Source: Anaerolineales bacterium (GTDB lineage: Bacteria; Chloroflexota; Anaerolineae; 4572-78; J111). From it: a stretch of 64,000 nucleotides of DNA. The notes under the pieces are model-generated. The model did no database searches. It was not told the origin of the DNA and saw only the letters and a list, made by a program, of their open reading frames with translations. Made by a program: the position numbers and the translations under genes. The first letter of the stretch is position 1; every line of letters starts with the position of its first letter. The DNA is taken from positions 372,001 through 436,000 of the forward strand of contig JABTUK010000005.1 of the NCBI GenBank assembly GCA_015075405.1, in the 5' to 3' direction. Shown here in pieces: positions 24,799 to 31,511 of this stretch.

Positions 24799-26183
24799 GG
24801 CGCACCGCCTCCTTCGGCCTCGTCTCTGGCCCGGTCCGCCTCAGTCAGTTGGACGACCCGATCCACAAATTGAGGGCACAGCCCCAACTGCCGTTCATAA
24901 TCAAACAATGCTTCGATCTCATGCGGGGACAGGTGGGCTGTAATCTGCTCATTTTCAAGGATGGCCTCTGGCAAAGGCCGGTCAGCCTCAAAAGCAGCCA
25001 TGGCCGTCTCATAAACCAGGCGGTGCGCCGTTTGCTTGCCCACTTTTTGAGCCAGGGCCAGCATGACCCCTTCGGACAACACATAACCCTGGGTGGCTTC
25101 CAAATTCTGGCGCATGGCCTGTTTATCCACCTGAAGGTTGGCGCACATGATTTTCGCCAGGCGCAGCAGCGATCCGGTCATGGCGCAGGTAGGGCCAATC
25201 AAGCCCCATTCGGCCTTCCAGGAACGCCCGTCGCGTTCGTGATCGTGGACCAGATTTTCGGCCAGACAGGCGGCATTGTGCCGGATGAGGCGGGCCAGTG
25301 TACCCAGATGTTCGGCAATTTCCGGGTTGCGCTTATGGGGCATGGTGATACTGCCGACCGTCCCGCTGACAAAACCTTCCCGCACCTCGCCCAACTCCGG
25401 GCGCTGCAAATTATAAATCTCGTGGCCGATTTTATCTATCGTGGTAGCAATCAAGGCCAGGAGATGGATAAACTCGGCCTGGGTATCGCGGGCGGTATTC
25501 CAGACAATGTCAGGCGGGCGCAGGCCCAACCTGGCAAAAAAGCGTTCCTGCAAGGCCAGGCCCTTATCGCCAAAAGATGAGAGTGAGCCGACCCCTCCGG
25601 CTAATTGACCCTCACCCAACCGTTGGCGCACCTCCTTCAGCCGCTCCAGGTGGCGGCGCAGTTCACGCAGCCAGACGGCGACTTTAAACCCGAAGGTAAT
25701 CGGTAAACCGGGCTGACCGTGCGTTCGACCCGGCATGGGTGTATCGCGATGAGCCACAGCCAGGGCCAGCAGTGTCCCTTCAAGATCGCGCAAATCCCGC
25801 CAGACAATGGCCCAGACTTTGAGCAAGGCCGTCGCCAGCCAAGTGTCGGTAATATCCTGCACCGTCGCGCCATAATAGAGCCACTCCCCGGCAGCCGGCG
25901 AGGCTATCTTTTTCAACTCCCGGATCAGGCCCAGGGTCGAATGGCCGGTTTCCTGGTAGCCCTGGCGCAGCGCGGCCATGCTCAGCCGTTCCACCCGGCA
26001 GACCTGCCGAATTTCTGGCGCTACCTCGGCCGGGATGAGGCCGACTTCGGCTTGGGCTTCGGCCAGCGCGGCGATGACCTCCAGCCAGCCTTGGGTGCGG
26101 GGCAGGTCATCAAAAATGGCCTGCATTTCCTCAGTACTCCAGGCGCCGCTGTAAATTTGAGAGTCAATCATGTGAATGGGCAT
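24795..26183 (-). CDS. Fumarase/aspartase superfamily lyase (adenylosuccinate lyase or PcaB-like)
   Basis: A 462-residue lyase with the superfamily signature GSITMPHKRNPEIAE (about residue 275), the TGHSTLG loop near residue 80 and the GRTHGQPGLPITFG loop near residue 155. The family removes fumarate or a similar group by beta elimination. The sequence leans towards the adenylosuccinate lyase/carboxymuconate cycloisomerase branch, but the partner (a PLP desulfhydrase-like enzyme with coupled translation) argues against plain purine synthesis. AGAGAGG precedes the ATG at 26183. Confidence 0.8.
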   Translation of the reverse strand: MPIHMIDSQIYSGAWSTEEMQAIFDDLPRTQGWLEVIAALAEAQAEVGLIPAEVAPEIRQVCRVERLSMAALRQGYQETGHSTLGLIRELKKIASPAAGEWLYYGATVQDITDTWLATALLKVWAIVWRDLRDLEGTLLALAVAHRDTPMPGRTHGQPGLPITFGFKVAVWLRELRRHLERLKEVRQRLGEGQLAGGVGSLSSFGDKGLALQERFFARLGLRPPDIVWNTARDTQAEFIHLLALIATTIDKIGHEIYNLQRPELGEVREGFVSGTVGSITMPHKRNPEIAEHLGTLARLIRHNAACLAENLVHDHERDGRSWKAEWGLIGPTCAMTGSLLRLAKIMCANLQVDKQAMRQNLEATQGYVLSEGVMLALAQKVGKQTAHRLVYETAMAAFEADRPLPEAILENEQITAHLSPHEIEALFDYERQLGLCPQFVDRVVQLTEADRARDEAEGGGAP

Positions 26184-26207
26184 CAGTTTACCTCTCTGCT
26201 TGGGCTA

Positions 26208-26333
26208 AGTAATTGTCCAAAAACAAGTTCCCCCAAGTTCCTACGAGTTCCCAGGGAACTACCTTAAGGGGCCTTCGGCTCAAGGAACTCGTAGGAACTC
26301 AAAACGGGAAGTAAATTTTAGACGTTTGCTAAA
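26208..26333. repeat. Dispersed repeat C, copy 1 (AAGTTCC hairpin)
   Basis: Shares outer segments AATTGTCCAAAAACAAGTTCC and GGGAAGTAAATTTTAGACGT with the copy at 38702-38806. The middle is a hairpin of CAAGTTCCTACGAGTTCCC against GGAACTCGTAGGAACTC. Confidence 0.7.
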
Positions 26334-26393
26334 GTGTGGGTTTGGGTCTATTCACGCCTATTATAAGCGCCGCCGTAAGCCGGGTCAACCGGC

Positions 26394-27302
26394 TTAGCCA
26401 GTCTCGGTCTCGCCGGTCAAAACCAGGGCCTTCAGACCCGCTTCGACCTGGGCCAGGGTAGCGCCCCAGGGCACAATCACCCGGCGGCTTTCGACCTCGA
26501 ACCCTTCTTCCAGTAAACAGCACTTCAAGAGGGTGGGTGTGCCGTCATCCTGGGTCAAGCGGCGGGGACACAGCTCGATGCGCGGCGCGTCGTCGCCATA
26601 AAAATGGCGGTGAATTTGGCGGCTGCGCTCGCAGGCAATCATGGTCCAGTTGTGGCGGGGGGGATGCTCGTCCAGAAAATAGGTCGGCGTGTCAAAATTC
26701 AGGCCCGCAGCGCGGCAGGGGATGAGGTAGGCTTCGGCGTCGGGGGTTTGGGCAGCCAGATCGCGCAGGTCGAGGTTGTGCGGCAGCAGTTGCAGCGGGG
26801 GCAGCGTCTCGGCGTAGGTGAGAACCTGCCGGGCCAGCCCCAGCAGCTTGGGCGGGTTGGGTGGGGTAACTTCGACAACCCGGATGGGGAGCGGGTTGGG
26901 CCGGTGAATAAAGTTGACATGACCGTACATGCCGTGAACCACCAGGGTGGCTTCCGGTCCCAACCCCAAAGCCAGCGCTTTGGCAGCCAGGGCGTTGGGG
27001 TTGCCGGGGTCTACCGTTTCATCTGTAATTAAAACACAGGTATCGGGCAGGGCCAGCACCTCGACGGTGGTGATGGGGCTGAAGAGCGGCTCTTCACTTT
27101 CCCGGCTCACGGTGGCAATGGCGCAGGTAGCATCCTGCTCCAGCACTACATAGCGGGTGCGGCGGTAAGAATCTTTGCCCAGCAGGTGCATTTCAATCGC
27201 CTCGGCGGTCATGGGGCCGGCGTAGGGTTGGACGCTCACCTGGCGATAAGGTAACGGAACCAGATTTTCGGGAGCAGGTGAAGATTTTTTAAGCTTTGCC
27301 AT
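26394..27302 (-). CDS. Conserved protein of unknown function (302 aa)
   Basis: I do not recognise the family with certainty. The protein is soluble, 302 residues, with no signal peptide. Visible features: EMHLLGKDSYRRTRYVV near residue 40, a VHGMYGHVNFIHRP segment with three histidines near residue 130, and a C-terminal CPRRLTQDDG followed by two adjacent cysteines. The ATG at 27302 overlaps the upstream coiled-coil gene by 14 bases and has GAGG at a good distance, so it is favoured over an ATG at 27344. It lies in the minus-strand operon that starts with the CMD-like gene. Confidence 0.65.
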   Translation of the reverse strand: MAKLKKSSPAPENLVPLPYRQVSVQPYAGPMTAEAIEMHLLGKDSYRRTRYVVLEQDATCAIATVSRESEEPLFSPITTVEVLALPDTCVLITDETVDPGNPNALAAKALALGLGPEATLVVHGMYGHVNFIHRPNPLPIRVVEVTPPNPPKLLGLARQVLTYAETLPPLQLLPHNLDLRDLAAQTPDAEAYLIPCRAAGLNFDTPTYFLDEHPPRHNWTMIACERSRQIHRHFYGDDAPRIELCPRRLTQDDGTPTLLKCCLLEEGFEVESRRVIVPWGATLAQVEAGLKALVLTGETETG

Positions 27303-27639
27303 CGGCCATGGCCTCGACAGGGAATTCCTCTTGCAAGCGCTCAACCGCTTCGATGGGTATCGTCAGCCCGGCCTTGACAGCGTGTTGATGTAATGAGGCT
27401 AACATACTGCCGGGGTCCAGCAGGGCTTGCGCCGAGAACGGCATTTCGGCGGCAGAGGACAGGGCAGTGGGCCGCTTTGGGGCAGCGGCGGCGAATGGCT
27501 GCGGCTGGTCTCTGGTTTCGGTCAGGCGGGTGACGGCCTCGTAGATCATATCGAGGCGTTGGTTCATTTGTTCAATTTCCTGCCGGAATTGGGCCATCTC
27601 TGCGGCCAGGTGGGTTAAAGTAACAGTATCGTTCATCAT
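27289..27639 (-). CDS. Small protein with N-terminal coiled coil
   Basis: 116 residues. Residues 8-42 (AAEMAQFRQEIEQMNQRLD and on) form a clear amphipathic coiled coil; the rest is Pro/Ala-rich and then helical. AAGGGG precedes the ATG at 27639. It overlaps the following gene by 14 bases, so the two products are probably made together. It may oligomerise or scaffold that protein. No family recognised. Confidence 0.65.
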   Translation of the reverse strand: MMNDTVTLTHLAAEMAQFRQEIEQMNQRLDMIYEAVTRLTETRDQPQPFAAAAPKRPTALSSAAEMPFSAQALLDPGSMLASLHQHAVKAGLTIPIEAVERLQEEFPVEAMADGKA

Positions 27640-27650
27640 AACTTCCCCTT

Positions 27651-27720
27651 CGTGAAACGTGAGGCGTGATACGTGATGATTCCAGATGGAAAACCGTCAC
27701 GTATCACGTTTCACGCCTCA
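27651..27720. repeat. Tandem-unit hairpin (GTGAAACGTGAGGCGTGATAC)
   Basis: The left arm of GTGAAACGTGAGGCGTGA units is mirrored by the right arm TCACGTATCACGTTTCACGCC. It sits between two genes of the CMD operon. Confidence 0.75.
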
Positions 27721-27725
27721 TTTTA

Positions 27726-28154
27726 TCAATACACGCCGCGATTGAACTTGGGCGCGGGCAGGTATTCCCATTCTTCGCCGGCGCGATACTTGGCGGCAAT
27801 ATCCATGCACTTGGCGGCATATTCAAAGGCGTAGGGGATGCCGGGGCCGCCGGGCACAAAACCGGCGGCAATCATCCCGACCGAAGCGGCCTCAAAAATT
27901 TCGGCGTCGCTCGCGCCCGCTTCGATGGCCGGGACAACGTGGATGATGCAGCGCGGAGAACAGTAAGCCACGCCGGTTGACATGAACATCAACTCTTTGA
28001 TTTTCTGGGGCAGCGCGCCGTTGCCAAAAATAACGGCATAGAAATCGGCAAAGGTTTGGCCGGCAGGCGGGGCAATCTGATTAACCGTAGCAAACATGCG
28101 CGGCAGAAAGCCCATTTTTTCCTTCATATAAGCGTTGGTTTCTTGAGGGGTCAT
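27726..28154 (-). CDS. Carboxymuconolactone decarboxylase (CMD/AhpD-like) family protein
   Basis: 142 residues, all helical. KIKELMFMSTGVAYCSPRCIIHVVPAIEAGAS matches the CMD core around the redox cysteines, and GVPGGPGIPYAFEYA the helix after it. The motif is unusual: C-x3-C-x2-H in place of the usual C-x2-C-x3-H. AhpD-like proteins act as disulfide reductants; CMD enzymes act on aromatic lactones. AAGGAG precedes the ATG. Its SARP-type promoter (site A, 28470-28513) lies 316 bases upstream with a MITE-like element inserted between. Confidence 0.75.
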   Translation of the reverse strand: MTPQETNAYMKEKMGFLPRMFATVNQIAPPAGQTFADFYAVIFGNGALPQKIKELMFMSTGVAYCSPRCIIHVVPAIEAGASDAEIFEAASVGMIAAGFVPGGPGIPYAFEYAAKCMDIAAKYRAGEEWEYLPAPKFNRGVY

Positions 28155-28378
28155 TTTTGTTTCTCCTTAATTAAGAATTGTAATTTTTGATGGTTATAAA
28201 AGAAGTTTGGCTAACTCAGCGGAGGTTGAGGCGATATTCGTCCACCCTCCGGTATTACGATTGGCTTATTTGATTTTGATAATGCTCCTCCTTTCCTGTT
28301 TGACTGCCGGGGTTGAAGCTGTTACTTGAGAGTGTGGCCGGCAATCAAATCTGTTTTCTATGTTTCTAAACCCAGTAT

Positions 28379-28469
28379 CAGTGGATCCAAATTTGAGGAG
28401 CCAGCACGCCCCCGTGCGGCGGTGTTCGGCACGTGGGCGTGCCTCACTCCTCGAAAATTGGATCTACTG
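28379..28469. mobile_element. MITE-like element copy 6 (A subtype) in a promoter
   Basis: Inverted ends CAGTGGATCC / GGATCTACTG and a perfect AGTAT target duplication (28374-28378, 28470-28474). The right-hand AGTAT is most of the -10 hexamer (minus strand TATACT) of operator site A, so the element entered at the -10 box and now forms the start of the leader of the CMD gene. Confidence 0.85.
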
Positions 28470-28513
28470 AGTATATTTCTCAGCCGTACCGCAGACGCAC
28501 CAAAAAACGCACC
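28470..28513 (-). promoter_or_regulatory. SARP-type operator/promoter site A
   Basis: Top-strand boxes CGTACC (28485), CGCACC (28496) and CGCACC (28508), spaced 11 and 12. The -10 hexamer TATACT is at 28475-28470 on the minus strand, 9 bases from the first box. The fourth box is not recognisable. It drives the CMD gene on the minus strand. Confidence 0.75.
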
Positions 28514-28537
28514 ATTATTGCTCTATCGGCTGAATTT

Positions 28538-29392
28538 CTAGCCAGCATACTCCATTGCTTGCCGCGCCGTCAGGTCCATTTGCAGTAAGACCGGCTGAGG
28601 CGCAAAATGGCGGAAGGTTTCAAAGCGCAAACCGCAGCGCATGGCTTCCAGGCCCAGGACATCATTGGGTTTAACATTACCGAGGTTGACGTTTGGTCCG
28701 CCGCGTAAAATCAAGGCTGACTGCTGGCTGGGCAGCGGCGCTTCCCACATCACCTCATCCTGGCGCTGGCCCAGATACCTCAGAATCAGCGCCATCTCAT
28801 CATCCCGCAACCGGCCTTCTTCATCATAGATGCCGATACCCCGGCCGGCCTCGCGGGCTTCGACAATCACCTTCTCCGCGCCTAAAGCCAGGTCGTCGGC
28901 TATTTGCTCGACCATCTCTGCAGGTGGGACGTATAAGGTGGGGTCTTTTTTGCCCACTTCGGTAATCACTTTTAGTCCCGCATCGAGGGCTTGCTTGATG
29001 CAGTCCTGGCGTACTGAGCGGGGAATGGAGATGCTGCCGTCCGAAATCTCCAGGGCGGTAAAGCCCAGCGCTTTGGCCCGCCGGACAAATTGAGGATAAA
29101 CGCCCTGAAACAGGGCCACTTCCATGAGGGTACCACCGGGGTAGATGTCTATCTGGTGCGCCCGCGCCAGTTCGATTTTACGGCGCAGCAGCGTCTCATC
29201 TACCAGAACACTGGTGCCGAAGCTAAGCTTGATATAATCAATGTAATCGCCGCTCAAGGCCAGCAGGTCCTGCGTTTCGTTGAGGCCCTGGCAGCGGTCA
29301 AGGATCATAGTTAGCCCTTGCTGCCGGGGTTTAGCCGTAATCCGGCCAGGGGCCATGGGATAGATCAGGTTGCCCCATGCTTTTGTTTTCAT
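28538..29392 (-). CDS. Phosphosulfolactate synthase (ComA) family protein
   Basis: 284 residues, TIM barrel. The family joins sulfite to phosphoenolpyruvate to give phosphosulfolactate, first step of coenzyme M or sulfolactate synthesis. Recognisable segments: GDYIDYIKLSFGTS near residue 48, YPGGTLMEVA near residue 83, ALEISDGS near residue 110, and KVITEVGKKDP near residue 140. GGAGG lies 5 bases before the ATG at 29392; the open frame further upstream is tandem-repeat sequence. No comB or comC is visible, so the family member may have another substrate. It follows the FAD oxidoreductase on the minus strand, in the reach of site B. Confidence 0.82.
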   Translation of the reverse strand: MKTKAWGNLIYPMAPGRITAKPRQQGLTMILDRCQGLNETQDLLALSGDYIDYIKLSFGTSVLVDETLLRRKIELARAHQIDIYPGGTLMEVALFQGVYPQFVRRAKALGFTALEISDGSISIPRSVRQDCIKQALDAGLKVITEVGKKDPTLYVPPAEMVEQIADDLALGAEKVIVEAREAGRGIGIYDEEGRLRDDEMALILRYLGQRQDEVMWEAPLPSQQSALILRGGPNVNLGNVKPNDVLGLEAMRCGLRFETFRHFAPQPVLLQMDLTARQAMEYAG

Positions 29393-29407
29393 AAAAGCCT
29401 CCAAAAA

Positions 29408-29440
29408 ATAGTAGACGGTAAACAGTAGACAGTAGACAGG
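29408..29440. repeat. Tandem units AGTAGAC
   Basis: About four 7-11 base units of the GTAGACGGTAAACAGTAGAC type upstream of the ComA-like gene. Confidence 0.6.
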
Positions 29441-29476
29441 GGTTCTATACTGGACACTATCAGAATTAAGCCCAGC

Positions 29477-29520
29477 CATGTCATTTCGAGCGACGAAGGA
29501 GCGAGAAATCTACATCCCTG
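29477..29520. repeat. Half of a REP-like palindrome
   Basis: CATGTCATTTCGAGCGACGA and the following AGCGAGAAATC match one arm of the palindrome at 20300-20396. It abuts the stop codon of the FAD oxidoreductase. Confidence 0.7.
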
Positions 29521-30783
29521 CTACCCTGTTACCATGGGCGTCACTGAAGCCGCAGCGGGTTGGCGCAAGAGCGTTGCCGAATCAACCCGTTCAGTCACAA
29601 TCGTCGCCGGCCAGCGTAAATCATCGTCGGTGATTAGTTGCCAGACGTTGTCAGTGGCCTGGCGCAGACGCTGCTGAAAGCTTTTGGCCAGGCCGTTCAA
29701 ATTGCCCCGGTGACGCTGCTCAACCAAGCAGTCGGCCAGCCCTTCCAACCCCAACAGGGCCGAGGTCATGCCCTGGGCATGGACCGGACTGACGGCGCAG
29801 ACGGCATCGCCGGCTACCAGAAAGCCTTCCAGGTAGCGGGGTAGCTCTTCGTAATGGCGCAGCCGGTTTTCCGTATTCCGAAAGCCGTAGATGCCGGAGA
29901 GCGGTTCCGCCGCCTGCATGGCTTCAACCATGCGGGGGCTGGGCAGGCTGCGGGCAAAGGCCATGAAGCCGGCCTCGTCGGTGGGCGGAAAGTCGCGTGA
30001 CATGCCGATCAAGGTCACGTACCAGCGGTTGCCCTCGATGGGCGAAATCAGGCCGCCCCGTGTACCGTCAGGCGGGGTGCGCCGGACGCGCAGCAATTGC
30101 CAGTTCTGGTCAAAATTAGTCGGGCGGCGGTAGATGCGGGTAGTGTAGCCGGTAAAAGGGTTAATAATGGTTTCCCGAGGTGGAGTATAGCCCAACTGGG
30201 CCAGCCATTGCGGCGCGCGTGAGCTTCGCCCGCTGGTATCCACCACCAGATCGGCCAACAGTCTGGCCTCGGCGGAATCGCCCCGGCGGCGCAAACTGAC
30301 TCCGGTGACATACCGGCGGCGTGAGTCAACATCCAGGCGCAGAACATCATACCCTTGCAGAATGCGCACTCCTGGCCGGGCGGTCACTCGCCGGTAGACA
30401 GCATCTTCCAACAAGGGCCGGCTGCAACTCAGACAGGTCAGGTCATCGTGCCAGGCCCCGTCGAGAAAGAAGGTGGTTTCCGGGCCGCTGTTGATAAATG
30501 TAGCCCCGGCAGCCAGTAGGGCCGTGTTTAACCCTGGAAAGAGTTGTTCCAGGATAGCCTGGCCCGGCGGCAGTAATAAGTGGGCGTGTCGGCCCTGGGG
30601 CGCGCCCCGGCGAAAGTCGGGCGTTGCCGGTAAGCGGTCCCGCTCAATAACGGTTACACGGGCAAAATGGTCGCTCAGAACGCGAGCCGCAGCCAGGCCG
30701 GCGATGCTGCTGCCGATAACGATGGCGTGATCAAAAACAGCCGGATTGTTACGCGGGGTGATTGATACTTGTGGCGTATTCAT
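29521..30783 (-). CDS. FAD-dependent oxidoreductase/monooxygenase
   Basis: 420 residues with an N-terminal Rossmann FAD fingerprint (AIVIGSSIAGLAAARVLSDH, then a VIERD acidic end near residue 50), an APQGRHAHLLL segment near residue 65, DTSGRSSRAPQWL near residue 187 and the second FAD motif FLVAGDAVCAVSPVHAQGM near residue 317. It resembles group-A flavin monooxygenases and geranylgeranyl-reductase-like enzymes; the substrate is probably a bulky hydrophobic molecule, not determined. GAGGT precedes the ATG. It is the second gene downstream of operator site B, after a 207-base gap with a REP-like palindrome. Confidence 0.82.
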   Translation of the reverse strand: MNTPQVSITPRNNPAVFDHAIVIGSSIAGLAAARVLSDHFARVTVIERDRLPATPDFRRGAPQGRHAHLLLPPGQAILEQLFPGLNTALLAAGATFINSGPETTFFLDGAWHDDLTCLSCSRPLLEDAVYRRVTARPGVRILQGYDVLRLDVDSRRRYVTGVSLRRRGDSAEARLLADLVVDTSGRSSRAPQWLAQLGYTPPRETIINPFTGYTTRIYRRPTNFDQNWQLLRVRRTPPDGTRGGLISPIEGNRWYVTLIGMSRDFPPTDEAGFMAFARSLPSPRMVEAMQAAEPLSGIYGFRNTENRLRHYEELPRYLEGFLVAGDAVCAVSPVHAQGMTSALLGLEGLADCLVEQRHRGNLNGLAKSFQQRLRQATDNVWQLITDDDLRWPATIVTERVDSATLLRQPAAASVTPMVTG

Positions 30784-30816
30784 AGGCTTACCTCGTTTTA
30801 GCGTAATTGCTCAGCC

Positions 30817-30958
30817 GTGTCATTTCGACCGCAGGGAGAAATCCCCGATACCTTACTTTTACACGTTGTACCCTGGGGATTTCTCGACCCTTCGGCTTCG
30901 CTCAGGGCAGGCTCTTCGGTCTCGAAACCTGTCCTGAGCCTGTCGAATGGATGACATG
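30817..30958. repeat. REP-like palindrome, compound
   Basis: GTGTCATTTCGACCGCAGGG at the left and TCGAATGGATGACAT at the right, with an inner pair built from CTTCGCTCAGGGCAGG and CCTGTCCTGAGCCTGTCGAA. Two common palindrome types appear nested. Confidence 0.75.
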
Positions 30959-30990
30959 AGGCTGAGTCGTTCTGTGGAATCACCCCATTC

Positions 30991-31188
30991 TTATCGGTTA
31001 AACTTAAAGCCCACCCCGGCCACATACCAGTAGGGCTGGGGCTGGATCACCCCATGCTGCTCAAATTGGCGCACCAAATTGAGTGTGGTGAGCCGGTGCT
31101 GCAATCTGGTCTGTTCAGCAATTAAGGAGGTGATGGCGTTTTTTACACCCTCGTACTCGGCCTGGATGTTTTGGATAGTGTTAGTCAT
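30991..31188 (-). CDS. Small coiled-coil protein (65 aa), first gene after operator site B
   Basis: Residues 1-45 form an amphipathic helix (IQNIQAEYEGVKNAITSLI and on), followed by a short aromatic tail (YWYVAGVGFKF). AAAGGA precedes the ATG. No family recognised. It starts 70 bases from the -10 box of site B and so is the promoter-proximal gene of this operon. Confidence 0.65.
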   Translation of the reverse strand: MTNTIQNIQAEYEGVKNAITSLIAEQTRLQHRLTTLNLVRQFEQHGVIQPQPYWYVAGVGFKFNR

Positions 31189-31257
31189 TGTTTAGGTCCT
31201 TTCTATTTTTGAATTATGATAGGTGATTAAATGTTCATCAATTGATGTTATGCCTTG

Positions 31258-31313
31258 ACTATACTCCCCCAACGCACCGTGAACGCTGCGACAAACGCAC
31301 CAAAAAGCGTACC
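31258..31313 (-). promoter_or_regulatory. SARP-type operator/promoter site B
   Basis: Top-strand boxes CGCACC (31273), CGCTGC (31284), CGCACC (31296) and CGTACC (31308), spaced 11, 12, 12. The -10 hexamer TATAGT on the minus strand is at 31263-31258, 9 bases from the nearest box. It lies in the divergent region next to the SARP-type regulator gene. Confidence 0.8.
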
Positions 31314-31323
31314 ACAAAGCAAT

Positions 31324-31352
31324 TTGGTTGAAATTTTTATTGCTGCTATAAT
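31324..31352 (+). promoter_or_regulatory. Possible promoter of the SARP-type regulator
   Basis: TATAAT at 31347-31352 with a weak TTGGTT 17 bases upstream. The leader to 31512 contains a REP-like palindrome. Confidence 0.4.
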
Positions 31353-31375
31353 TTGGCCTCCCTGAAAATAACTAT

Positions 31376-31456
31376 CATGTCACTGCGAGCCGCAGGCGAA
31401 GCAGTCGCCTACCCCGATGTGGGGGATTGCTTCGGCCTACGGCCTCGCAATGACAT
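31376..31456. repeat. REP-like palindrome (ATGTCACTGCGAG type)
   Basis: CATGTCACTGCGAGCCGCAG pairs with GGCCTCGCAATGACATG; inner arms GGCGAAGCAGTCGCC / GGATTGCTTCGGCC. It lies in the leader of the SARP-type regulator. A second copy is at 50057-50134. Confidence 0.8.
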
Positions 31457-31511
31457 GTTCACGCTTCGTGCCGCTGGCTCATGAATACTCCTTCCTACAG
31501 GAGTCACTCCG

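Noticed and set aside
28326..28541. 71-codon plus-strand frame
   Set aside because: It runs across the MITE-like element and site A; similar peptides arise from every A-subtype copy.
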